In this document: positions 17,808 to 26,327 of the stretch, in pieces
How the letters are laid out: each line of letters begins with the position of its first letter
How positions within the stretch are numbered: the first letter of the stretch is position 1
From: Phycisphaeraceae bacterium
GTDB lineage: Bacteria; Planctomycetota; Phycisphaerae; Phycisphaerales; UBA1924
NCBI GenBank assembly: GCA_020639135.1
Contig: JACKHE010000005.1
Span: forward strand, 186,001-250,000
Reading direction: 5' to 3'
Length of the DNA: 64,000 nt
Made by a program: the position numbers and the translations under genes
Notes under the pieces: generated by a model
What the model was told of the DNA's origin: nothing
Database searches by the model: none
The model's input: the letters and a program-made list of their open reading frames with translations, nothing else

Positions 17808-19959
17808 CCACCGACCTGGCGCACCGGAACCCGACGCAAGCCGCCTGCTGCCTGCGGCTGAACGGAACGACGCTTGTCAGGTCCATGGTGGGACCGTTCT
17901 CACCATTCCACGGCCTTCCCTTGACCTGGATGTATTCGTATTGTCCGGGCGCCTCATCGAGCTGATACCACTCGAACGGGGAGTCCGTGTACTCGGAAAT
18001 GTTCCCGAACATGTGGATCAGGCCGTCGGGCGTCACGTCGGCGCCGATCGGGTCATCGACGGGGCGCAGCGGTGCGAGGACCTGGGCGCCGAACTCTGGG
18101 TCGTCGAAGTTCGACTGCCACCCGAGCCGGCTGTCCTGCCCGATGTTGCCCCGATCCTGCACCGCCTCGTAATCGAAGCCCCACGGGAAATACCACCCCT
18201 CTGGCCCGCGCGCCGCCCGCTCCCACTCCACCGCGCTCGGCAGCCGCTTGCCCGCCCACTGGGCGTACGCCTCCGCCTGCGCAAAGGTCACGCCAACCAC
18301 GGGCAACCGGTCGATCGCGTGGTCGTACGGCGTCACCCACAGCGGCGGCGCCGCCGCGCCGGTCGCCTCGACGTATTCCCGGTACTGCGCATTGGAGACC
18401 TCGCACCGGTCGATCCAGAACGGCGGGAGCTGAACCGTTCGTTCAAGGTCCTTCGGCTGGATGGATTGCTTGAAACCGACGATCGCGGGGCCCCCCGGGA
18501 TGAGGACCATGCCTGCAGACTCCGGGTCCATCGGCCGGGGATGCGCATCGATCTCGACGCTTGCATCCTCGCCGATCACGCTGTTGCACTCCGCCAGCGC
18601 GCCGGGTGCGCGGACCAGGACGCGGTACTGCCCCTGCGGGAGTCTCCTGCTCGCCGGGCCCGTTCCGATCGGTGTCTCGGGTCCGTATTGACGGGAATCC
18701 CAGTCATATCGGCGGACCGAGATCCTCGAACCCGGCGCGTCCGAGCGCACCGTCAGCAGCCCCGTCGGCTGCGGTTCCGGCAGCAAGATCGGCGCGACGA
18801 CGCCCGCAACTCCGAGCAGCAGCGACGCGGCGATCACGATCCACGCCGAGCGGCGCCTCAGCAGAAGCCGCAACCTCCTTGTCGCCGGCATCCGGCGCGT
18901 GCGCACCGGCTCGCCCCGGAGGATCCGGTCGAGCTCCTCGGCGAACTCGCCGGCGCTCCCGAACCGATCGCGCGGATCCCACGCCAGCGCCCGTTCGCAG
19001 ACACGCCGGAGTTGTTCCGATGACGACCCGCCGCGCACACGCACCGGTCTCAGCGACCGGGCCCGCATCGCGTTAAGCGCCTCTGCCGCCGAGCCCTCGG
19101 GGTGCAGCTTCTCCAGCGTCAGGCACTCGTACAGCACGGCGCCTAGCGCGTACACATCGGACCGCGCGCCGACCGGGGCGCGCAGCAGCCCCGCTTGCTC
19201 GGGGCTCATGTACGCGATCGTCCCCGGTTTCTCCGCGGTCCTCGTCAGCTCCAGTGACCCGGATGTCTTCGCGACGCCGAAGTCCGCCAGGAACGCGACG
19301 CCCTCGCGGTTGATCAGGATGTTCGCGGGCTTGACGTCGCGGTGAATGACGCCCTGAGCGTGCGCGGACTCCAGCGCGGACGCGATCGAGCGGATGGCCC
19401 CGACGGACCACGCCGGCCAATCGCCGTTAGGGCCCTCCGTTTTCGCGCGCGCGATCGCCTCTGCGAGCGTCTGGCCCTCGATGTATTGCGACGCGATGTA
19501 GTGCGTCTCGCCCCAGCGGCCGAAGCGGTGGACCCTGACGATGTTCTCGTGCTCGAGCGATGCCGCCGCCTGCGCCTCGTGGCGGAACCTCTCGACGGCG
19601 CTGGCCGAACCGGTCAGCGACGCCGGCAGCGCCTTGATCGCCACCAGCCGCTTGAGATTCACCTCCTCGGCCAGGTACACGAGCCCCATCCCGCCGGAGC
19701 CGATGAGACGGATGATCTCGTAGCCGTCGAAGGCCGCTGGCTCTCCCCGCGACAGCTCCGGGAACGCCTCGGCCGGGCTGCGGTCGAGGATCGGCAGCGG
19801 CGAACGCTGCGCCCGGAGCAGCCCGAGCAGCTCCGATGATGCATCGCCGTCGAGCCCGGCCAGCGCGACGGATGACGCCCAGGAGTCGGGGTCCTCGTCG
19901 CACAGCCGGTGAAACAGCTCCACAAGCCGGTCATCGTGGTAATCGCTCGCCGGTCTCAT
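17800..19959 (-). CDS. Transmembrane Ser/Thr protein kinase with C-terminal SUMF1/FGE-like domain
   Basis: A 719-residue PknB-type kinase. The kinase domain spans ~79-349: glycine loop IGSGGMGLVY (86-95), ATP-binding Lys in VAIKA (K109), catalytic loop HRDVKPAN (206-213), DFG (226-228) and SPEQ. A single transmembrane helix lies at ~372-392. Outside the membrane come a PEGA-like beta segment (~398-475) and a formylglycine-generating/SUMF1-type domain (~484-716) with MVLIPGG, FWIDRCEVSNAQYREY, LPSAVEWERAARG and GFRCAR. Family knowledge says such fused domains are often sensory or ligand-binding rather than sulfatase-activating. It overlaps the upstream sigma gene by 4 bp (ATGA) and the downstream protease gene by 8 bp, so the three are very likely made together. 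Confidence 0.93.
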   Translation of the reverse strand: MRPASDYHDDRLVELFHRLCDEDPDSWASSVALAGLDGDASSELLGLLRAQRSPLPILDRSPAEAFPELSRGEPAAFDGYEIIRLIGSGGMGLVYLAEEVNLKRLVAIKALPASLTGSASAVERFRHEAQAAASLEHENIVRVHRFGRWGETHYIASQYIEGQTLAEAIARAKTEGPNGDWPAWSVGAIRSIASALESAHAQGVIHRDVKPANILINREGVAFLADFGVAKTSGSLELTRTAEKPGTIAYMSPEQAGLLRAPVGARSDVYALGAVLYECLTLEKLHPEGSAAEALNAMRARSLRPVRVRGGSSSEQLRRVCERALAWDPRDRFGSAGEFAEELDRILRGEPVRTRRMPATRRLRLLLRRRSAWIVIAASLLLGVAGVVAPILLPEPQPTGLLTVRSDAPGSRISVRRYDWDSRQYGPETPIGTGPASRRLPQGQYRVLVRAPGALAECNSVIGEDASVEIDAHPRPMDPESAGMVLIPGGPAIVGFKQSIQPKDLERTVQLPPFWIDRCEVSNAQYREYVEATGAAAPPLWVTPYDHAIDRLPVVGVTFAQAEAYAQWAGKRLPSAVEWERAARGPEGWYFPWGFDYEAVQDRGNIGQDSRLGWQSNFDDPEFGAQVLAPLRPVDDPIGADVTPDGLIHMFGNISEYTDSPFEWYQLDEAPGQYEYIQVKGRPWNGENGPTMDLTSVVPFSRRQQAACVGFRCARSVDE

Positions 19960-20531
19960 GCGGTGCGCGAACCTCCGAGCCGCTGGGCCAGCCAGGCGCG
20001 GGCGAACGCCCAGTCCCGGCGCACCGTCACCGCGCTGATCCCCAGGGTCAGGCCGATCTCCTCCTCCGTCAGCATCGCGAAGTGCTTGAGCTCGACCACC
20101 TCGTGCTGCCTGGGGTGACGCTCGCCCAGCGCCGCCAGCGCCTCGGAAAGCCGCAGCGCGGACTCGGATTCCTCCCAGAGCAGCGCCGTGTCGCCAAGCG
20201 GCACGCGCTCCCGCCCGCCGCCGCGCTTGAGACTCACCGCCCGGCGAGCCCGCTCCACGAGGATGTCCCGGACGGCCGTCGCCGCCGCCCGGAAGAAATA
20301 CCTCCGGTCCGGCCAGGACGGGTTCGGCTTGCCGAAGATCCGGAGGTACACCTCGTGCACCATCGCGGTGGGCTGCAGAGAGTCGCCGTTTGGCGTCGCC
20401 CGCATCCGGTTCTCGGCGATGCTCCGCAGGTCGGCATAGACCAGCCCGATCAACTGATCGACAGCGCCCGGCGTCTGTCGCTCGATTTCGTGGAGCAGCC
20501 TGGTGATTTCACTGGGATCAGCCTGGGACAT
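19956..20531 (-). CDS. ECF sigma factor, planctomycete type
   Basis: A 191-residue sigma-70 family factor of the planctomycete-type ECF group (the family often paired with Ser/Thr kinases). Region 2 covers about residues 10-95, with LQPTAMVHEVYLRIFG, RRYFFRAAATAVRDILVERARR and the basic KRGGGRERVPL. Region 4 (~120-185) has the helix-turn-helix MLTEEEIGLTLGISAVTVRRDW. It is the first gene of an overlapping trio with the kinase and Lon-like genes. No classical anti-sigma factor is adjacent, and regulation by the membrane kinase is the usual assumption for such pairs; here that is inference from the 4 bp gene overlap. Confidence 0.93.
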   Translation of the reverse strand: MSQADPSEITRLLHEIERQTPGAVDQLIGLVYADLRSIAENRMRATPNGDSLQPTAMVHEVYLRIFGKPNPSWPDRRYFFRAAATAVRDILVERARRAVSLKRGGGRERVPLGDTALLWEESESALRLSEALAALGERHPRQHEVVELKHFAMLTEEEIGLTLGISAVTVRRDWAFARAWLAQRLGGSRTA

Positions 20532-20677
20532 CCACGAAACAATCTACAGATTTCATGATCGGATTCACAGATCGTTTTCGGCACTCCTCGGGCCAATGCG
20601 TTCAGGACGATCGCCAGCCCGAGGTGACGGAAGTTGGAACGCTGGCCATGGCTGCGGGCGACCAACCAGAATCCTCG

Positions 20678-20707
20678 GCCCCCGGGCGGAGCGATCCGCC
20701 CCGGGGC
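20678..20707 (-). terminator. Strong GC hairpin downstream of the exported methyltransferase-like gene
   Basis: A near-perfect 13-base-pair stem (arms GCCCCCGGGCGGA and TCCGCCCCGGGGC, one mismatch) with a GCGA loop. It lies 37 bp past the stop of the gene at 20744-21763. No T-run follows, so it may be a pause or RNA-protecting stem rather than a classical terminator. Confidence 0.4.
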
Positions 20708-20743
20708 TGTTCCAATCCGCGGCGCCTGGATTCATGACGGGTG

Positions 20744-21763
20744 CTACTCCGAAGGCCGCCGGAGGATCGTGTACATCGCGAATACATCGTCCAGAGACAT
20801 CGACCCGTCCCACCCCAGGATGGTCGCCATCCGCCGCATCGCGTCGGAATCGTCAACATTCCACTTGACGACCTCGAACCCGACGCCCTCGGTCAAGGCA
20901 CGATCGAAGGGGAACGCGCCGCTCGCCCAGGGGATGTAGGGCTCGTCCGGGCCGCTCGGCTTGGGGTAGATGTTGTATACGATGAACAACCCGCCCGGCG
21001 CCAGCGCGTCGAACATCGCGCGCACGAAGGCCTCGTCATCGACGCCGAGGTCGATGACGCTCCTCGGGTCCGCCTCCCGTTCCGGGTGGATGTACCCCAG
21101 TTTCAGCGTGTTCTTGGAGAGGATCAGGTCGTAGCCTGTTCCAACGGCGTCCGTGAGCGGCTTCTCCGCGGGGAAGCGCCCGAACAGCAGCCTGATCGAG
21201 CCCGGATCACCGGCGCCGGCGACCGACGCCCGGTCGATCTCGCCCGTGTCGCCAGGCTCGCGGTAGAACTCCCGGAGCAGATCGAGCACCTCGAGCCCCG
21301 TGCAGTTGGCGCCCAGGCTCGCGAGCATCCGGAGATGCCCGATGCCGCCGAAGCCGAAGTCGAGAATCCCGGCGCCGTCAACCGTGCGCATGCCGCTGGA
21401 ACCCGCCAGGTCGATCGCCCGGCAGTACGCCAGCGGCGAACCGTACGCGGTGTTGTAGTAGAAGTCCTCACCGAGCTCGAGCCTGCGGAACGGCTCCAGC
21501 GCCTCTTCATCGAGACCCTGCGCCTCCGCCTCGCCGATGGCGCGGCGCTTTGTGCGGTCCCAGTACACGATGCGCTCGCCCTCGATCTCGGGCAGATCCG
21601 CGGCGCTGCGCAGGAACGATCGGCCGAGATCCGTCTCGACGAACCCCAACAGCGATCCTGCGTCATCGCGGATCTGTTCCACCGGGCGTGGCTCGCTGTC
21701 CTGCGCGATCGCCGCTGTGGTCAGCGCGATCCCGAGTAGCGCCATGCGGCATGCTCTCATCAT
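20744..21763 (-). CDS. Exported methyltransferase-like protein
   Basis: A 339-residue protein. A short signal peptide (MMRACRMALLGIALTTAAIAQ) precedes a domain with the layout of a class I SAM-dependent methyltransferase: motif I ILDFGFGGIGHLRML (~residues 132-146), an acidic residue at the end of beta 2 (GLEV), YDLILSKNTL as motif II/IV, and LAPGGLFIVYNIY as a motif III-like strand. AGGAG lies 4 nt before the first ATG. An exported SAM enzyme is unusual because SAM is not expected outside the cytoplasm, so the fold may be reused for binding. The substrate is unknown. The gene stands between the sigma cassette and the MddA-like pair and has its own hairpin. Confidence 0.75.
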   Translation of the reverse strand: MMRACRMALLGIALTTAAIAQDSEPRPVEQIRDDAGSLLGFVETDLGRSFLRSAADLPEIEGERIVYWDRTKRRAIGEAEAQGLDEEALEPFRRLELGEDFYYNTAYGSPLAYCRAIDLAGSSGMRTVDGAGILDFGFGGIGHLRMLASLGANCTGLEVLDLLREFYREPGDTGEIDRASVAGAGDPGSIRLLFGRFPAEKPLTDAVGTGYDLILSKNTLKLGYIHPEREADPRSVIDLGVDDEAFVRAMFDALAPGGLFIVYNIYPKPSGPDEPYIPWASGAFPFDRALTEGVGFEVVKWNVDDSDAMRRMATILGWDGSMSLDDVFAMYTILRRPSE

Positions 21764-21810
21764 GGGTCTCCTGTGCTCGGTCAGCCCGCGCGGATCGGTC
21801 CGGTATAACG

Positions 21811-21842
21811 AAAAAGCCCACCCGCGTTGCGTCGGGGGGCTC
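21811..21842 (-). terminator. Rho-independent terminator after the MddA-like/small ORF pair
   Basis: On the minus strand AGCCCCCCGACGC and GCGGGTGGGCT pair around a short loop and are followed by TTTTTCG. It lies 22 bp past the stop of the 42-codon gene, which supports that gene being part of the transcript. Confidence 0.75.
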
Positions 21843-21863
21843 TGCTTGTTCGGGCAAGGGCGT

Positions 21864-21992
21864 TCAGTGGCCTGGGAGCGTCAGCAGCCCCATCGAGGCG
21901 GCGCCGGCCAGCGCCAGCCAGAGGCAGCCCTTGATCGCGAAGAACGCGAACCCGGCGTAACCCAGCCGGCGGATCATGCGGCACTGGCTCAT
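21864..21992 (-). CDS. Small membrane protein (42 residues) coupled to the MddA-like gene
   Basis: A 42-codon gene. Its ATG shares one base with the stop of the upstream gene (TGATG), a classical coupling arrangement, and a terminator follows 22 bp later. The product begins MSQCRMIRRLGYAGFAFF and continues as one hydrophobic helix (about residues 10-38) with a central Lys-Gly (AIKGCLWLALAG). The positive N-terminus suggests the N-terminus stays in the cytoplasm. No family is named with confidence. It could be a subunit or stabiliser of the neighbouring membrane methyltransferase. Confidence 0.7.
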   Translation of the reverse strand: MSQCRMIRRLGYAGFAFFAIKGCLWLALAGAASMGLLTLPGH

Positions 21993-22822
21993 CAGGCGGC
22001 GCCCTTCGAGGAGGTGTTGAACCTCGGCAGCGGGATCAGGCCCCGGACGTTGCGGCGGTACTCGAGGTACCGGTCGCCGAACGCCGCGACGAGATCACGC
22101 TCCTCGATGGCCGTGCCGAAGAGGATGTAGGCCGTGGTCATGATCGAGAAGAACAGGTGTCCGACGGTCATGTGGGGCGTCGCCCAGAACGCGATGAGGA
22201 AGCCGAGCATCAGAGGGTGCCGGACGATCTTGTACAGCCCGACCAGGCGGAATGAGACGGGGCGGTACTCCCCGCCCATCGCGTTGGTGACGACCTGCCG
22301 GACGCCGAAGAGATCGAAGTGGCTGATGAGGAACGTCGAGCCGAAAACGATCGCCCAGCCGAGCAGCGACAGCCCCAGCAGCCCGTTGGCAAGGATCGGA
22401 TCGCTGACGCTCCACACCACCTCGGGCAGCGGACGCCAGAGCCAGAACGTCCCGGCAAGGATCAGGCTCGCCAGCATCACGAAGAGGCTCCGCTCCATCG
22501 CGTGGGGGATGAACCGCGTCACCCACCGCTTGAACCGGGGACGCGCCATGATCGTGTGCTGGACGACGAACGCAACGAGCATGGCCCCGTTGATCAGCAG
22601 CGATGGGGCCAGCGCCCCGGCTGCGCCGGAGTCGATCGTTTTGGGAACGATGATGCCGGTGACGAACCCGATCGCGTAGCAGATCGTCGCGAAGAATGCC
22701 GCGTAGGCGAGGAGGCCGAACGCGAGGATCCCGATCCTGGATCCCGAGCCCGCCGCTCGCCCTCCACTGGGCGAGTGCGTGGATGGGGCAGCGCCGGTGC
22801 GTTCCTGGGGCTGCGCGCGCAT
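21992..22822 (-). CDS. mddA: MddA-like membrane S-methyltransferase (methanethiol S-methyltransferase/NnrU family)
   Basis: A 276-residue polytopic membrane protein predicted to methylate methanethiol with SAM to give dimethylsulfide. After a ~28-residue polar tail come five to six hydrophobic helices. The conserved pattern of the isoprenylcysteine methyltransferase-like fold is clear: FVVQHTIMARPRFKRWVTRF, HAMERSLFVMLASL, STFLISHFDLFGVRQV, LYKIVRHPLMLGFLIAFWAT, and the C-terminal IEERDLVAAFGDRYLEYRR with the SAM-binding RHP and EERD residues. The match to MddA is by remembered motifs, so a related thiol or lipid methyltransferase is possible. Its stop shares a base with the start of a 42-codon membrane protein. 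Confidence 0.8.
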   Translation of the reverse strand: MRAQPQERTGAAPSTHSPSGGRAAGSGSRIGILAFGLLAYAAFFATICYAIGFVTGIIVPKTIDSGAAGALAPSLLINGAMLVAFVVQHTIMARPRFKRWVTRFIPHAMERSLFVMLASLILAGTFWLWRPLPEVVWSVSDPILANGLLGLSLLGWAIVFGSTFLISHFDLFGVRQVVTNAMGGEYRPVSFRLVGLYKIVRHPLMLGFLIAFWATPHMTVGHLFFSIMTTAYILFGTAIEERDLVAAFGDRYLEYRRNVRGLIPLPRFNTSSKGAA

Positions 22823-22946
22823 GCAGGTGGTCGTCTGGTGCTCATGGCGTCTCTGTCGACAGGGTTGTGAGCAGCGGCTGGGCCTGGCTCGATCGGAGCT
22901 GGCCTCGGTACACCAAGGCGGAATCCACCTGCGGGCTGCCAGGAGA

Positions 22947-25634
22947 TCACTGGTTTTTCATAGACTTCTTTGGGGCTCCCAGATTTCGGCCGCCAGCCGG
23001 TCCGATTCGGCGAACGCCCTTGGCCAGCCGCCCGCCCCTGGAGGGCTTGAGATAGTCCACCAGCCCGGGTCCCTCGCCAAACGTCGCCCGGGCGGATCTC
23101 CAGGGCCTTCCCCAGAGCGGCGTCGCCCCTCCTCGACCCGGCCCACCGCGTTGAGTGCCTTTGCCGTGTGCCAAAGTGCCGTCGCCAGCAGCCGGTGCTC
23201 GGGGCAGGCCTCGATTGCGTAGCGGATGCTGCCTGAGGCGATCACCAGCGCCCGTCGCCCCGGCCCTCACCTCCACGAGGCACGCGCTCTGCGAGTGAGC
23301 TGCGACTTCGCCCTGATTGGTCTTTGGGATCGGACGGTTCCCCTGATGCCAGCTTACCGAGCCTTGACGATGAGGGCGCATCGTGTCGATCGCTCCCATC
23401 CTGCGGGTCGAGCCGCATCAGGCTGACGCGAGGTTGTTCCGCAGCGTCAGCGTCTTGAGGTCGTTCTCGTTGAGGTCGCGGACGGCAGGTCGATCGCTTC
23501 TGCTGAGGATCTCGACGCGCGCTCGGTTTGGCTTCGTGCGGAGCCGAGCAGGCTCGCGAGGTTGTTCATCGTGATGATCGCCCGGGTGCCCCTGTGCAGG
23601 ACGCGCCGCTTGATTGCCAACACCCGGTACATCGCCTCGGCATCCTCCCAGCGTCCCACGTCATCTGCTGCGTAGGCGAGGTTGTTCATCGTCGAGAGCG
23701 TTTGCGGGTGGTCCTCCCCTGCGGTCTTTGTCTGGTACTCTACGACACGCTCGGAGCAAGTGCCGCGATCGCCTGCTCATCCCGGCTGGAGCCTCATCGG
23801 CGCCGCTGGCGAGGTTGTTCCGGCGTCGCCATGGTGTCGGTGTGCTCATCGCCCAGCAGTCCTGATGCGCTGCTCCAGGACATCGCTCAGACGCTGCAGG
23901 CTTCTTCGTACCGGCCCATCTCGTTGAGCGTGGAACGGATGTTCGATCGCCCCTGAGCGTCATCGGACTGTCCGCTCAGAGCCGCGACTCCGCCGATCGT
24001 GGACGGATGAAGAGCGCCAGCGCCCGTCGAGCCTGCCTGTGTCTCGCGAGCAGCGCATACGCCGACACGATTTGCAGCGTCAGTGGGTCCGATCGCCGAG
24101 CTGCCGTGCGGCCAGCTCCGACGCACCACGCCGCAGCTGCGATCCTGCCTTCGAACAGGGGCGACGCCCGGTACGCCCTGCTGATCATCAAAGTGTGCCC
24201 GATCTCTGGGACTCGGCCTCGATGCCCGTGGCGCTGATCCGCTGGCGGGCGCCAAGCCGGAGAATCGACTGAACAGCTGTGTCCGCCCCGCAAAGGCCAC
24301 TGCCGGGTCAGATCTCGAGAGCATCTCCTCCGTGAACCGGGAGATCGTCTGAACTTGGCGAGCCTGTCCCGCGTCGTGCCCATGCGCTCGGCCTGTGTCG
24401 CGAAGACCGTGCTGACCACGACCACCGCGAGCAAGCGCGCCATCGTCACCGCGCTGCCTGCCGCGGCGAACTCCACCTGGTGTCTGCTGATCATCTTCCG
24501 GGCCCTGTAGAGCCTGGTTAGCCGGCGAGGATCACCTCGCCGTTGAGATGCCGCTGAGATCGGCCGCGAGCCCGGGGACTGATACCGCCGGGCGCGGTCC
24601 TTCTTACATCGCCCAAGCGACGACCCAGCCCAGCCCTCGCGCAGGTCGCGCCAGCCTCGTGCCGGTCGTCTTGTCGGATCGAAACGCAGCGAGTCGAGGG
24701 CCTGGGGGTTCCTCTCGCGGATGATCCGCCCAGCTCCGCCGCGCCTGCCTTGTTCAGCCGCTGGGTGTCGAACGGGGGCAAGCCGGCGAGCACCTCGTAG
24801 AGCAGCCGCGCCGAGCGAATACACGTCAGATCGCGTGTCCACATCGATCGCCCTGAAGGAGACCTGCTCCGGCGACATGTACTGCGGCGTCCCCACGATC
24901 TGTGCAGATTGGGTGACTGAAGGCCGATCCGGAGAGCGGTCCCTGCACCGCCTTGGCGATGCCGCCGGAAATCGATCACCTTTGGGGACCGGCCTGCCGT
25001 CCACCCTCCATGACGAGGACGTTCGAGGCTTGAGATCGCGTGGATGACGCCCTTCTGATGGCAGTGCTGGACGGCGTTGCACACCGGGATGAACAGCCCA
25101 GGAGCGCACGCACCCCAGCCCCTGCGCCTGGCGTACGACGTGATCACCGACTTTCATCGACGTACTCCATCACGAAGTAGGGCAGGCCGGTGTCGGTGGT
25201 CCCGCGTCATGACGCCGGCGATGTTGTGCGGCTCATCAGCTCCAGCCGCCTGCCGCCTGTCTCGAACCGCGCCAGGACCTGCCGCGAGCTCCATCCCGGC
25301 CGAACCAATTCTTCATCAGCCACACGAGCGCCCGGATTGGCTTCCTGGCGCAAGAGGTAAACGATGCCGAATCCGCCCTCGCCAAGCTTCCCAGGACGCG
25401 GTCGCCGATCGAGTCCGGGATCGGCTCCTCGGCGTGCTCGATCACCGCAGAGCCGGTGTCGATCGACGGCTCGCTCAGGAACGCCCCGGCGCCCTCGTGC
25501 GAGTCGAGCAACGCGCGCACGCGCGACGCCAGCCCGGTGTCGCCGTCGCACGCCTTCTCGATGTACGACTGTCGGGCGTCGGGGGACAGCTCCAGCGCCT
25601 CGTGCAGGACCGCCTTGACCCGTTCCAGGCTCAC
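22947..25634 (-). pseudogene. Frameshifted Ser/Thr kinase with TPR region (pseudogene or local sequence errors)
   Basis: It starts as a GTG at 25634 overlapping the sigma gene by 4 bp, and reads intact to about 25400 (LERVKAVLHEALELSPDARQ ... DSIGDRVLG). From there the frame breaks repeatedly. Pieces in all three minus frames give, in order, a glycine loop (KLGEGGFGIVYL near 25380), the catalytic region (AVQHCHQKGVIH near 25060), KVIDF, GTPQYMSPEQ (near 24880), a transmembrane-like stretch near 24430, and many TPR fragments (MNNLAYAADDVGRWEDAEA near 23680, LLATALWHTAKALNAVGRVEE near 23180). At least ten single-base or short indels are needed to restore one ~890-codon gene. The layout equals planctomycete kinase-TPR proteins paired with ECF sigma factors. 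Confidence 0.85.
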
Positions 25635-26209
25635 GGCTGCTCCACCCCGTCGGCGCCCAGCAACTCGAAGAGCCGCGCCCGCGCGAACGCCCACTCGCGC
25701 GCGACCGTCCGCTCGGAGATCCCCATCACCTGCGCGACTTCCTGCACGCTCAGCCCGCCGAAGAACCGCAGCTGCACCACCTCGCCCGCGGAGGGGTCCT
25801 CCGCCTCCAGCTTCCGCAGCGCCTCGTCGAGCTCCAGCACCTGTTCCGGGTCGTGCTCGACGGCAAGGTCCACGACGCTCAGGGGGACCCGCGACCCGCC
25901 GCCGCCCCGCTTGGCGCTCTTCTTCATCCGCGCATGATCGATCAGGATCCGCCGCATCGCCTCGGCTGCGGCTCTGAAAAAGTGCCCCCGGTCCTCCCAC
26001 TGCGGCGAGCTGTCGCCCAGCAGCCTGAAGCACGCCTCGTGGACGAGCGCCGTCGCCTGAAGGGTATGGCCGGCGCGTTCCTGGTTCATCCGCGCCTGCG
26101 CGATCGCGCGGAGCTGGTCGTACACCAGCCCGATCAGCTCGCCGGTCGCGGCGTTGTTCGCCCTGCAGGCGTGCAGGGCGATCGTGATTTGCTCGTTCGC
26201 GTCGGGCAT
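25631..26209 (-). CDS. ECF sigma factor, planctomycete type (second copy)
   Basis: A 192-residue sigma factor of the same planctomycete-type ECF family as the gene at 19956-20531. Region 2 includes LQATALVHEACFRLLGD and HFFRAAAEAMRRILIDHAR with the basic KKSAKRGGGGSRVPLS; region 4 has LSVQEVAQVMGISERTVAREW. The frame is intact although the kinase gene it overlaps (GTGA at 25631-25634) is broken. If the kinase is truly dead, this sigma factor has lost its usual partner. Confidence 0.92.
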   Translation of the reverse strand: MPDANEQITIALHACRANNAATGELIGLVYDQLRAIAQARMNQERAGHTLQATALVHEACFRLLGDSSPQWEDRGHFFRAAAEAMRRILIDHARMKKSAKRGGGGSRVPLSVVDLAVEHDPEQVLELDEALRKLEAEDPSAGEVVQLRFFGGLSVQEVAQVMGISERTVAREWAFARARLFELLGADGVEQP

Positions 26210-26277
26210 TCAGGCGCGGGTCTTGCTGCGGAGGCGCCCCGTCAGTGTACCAGAGCGAGGCGGCCGATCAGCGCACG

Positions 26278-26304
26278 AAAAAGCCCGGCGCGGGCGGCCG
26301 GGCT
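26278..26304 (-). terminator. Rho-independent terminator of the VWA gene
   Basis: On the minus strand AGCCCGGCC and GCCGGGCT pair and are followed by TTTTTCG. It lies 23 bp past the stop at 26328. Confidence 0.8.
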
Positions 26305-26327
26305 GCGGTGCGTGATGATCAGTTTGT

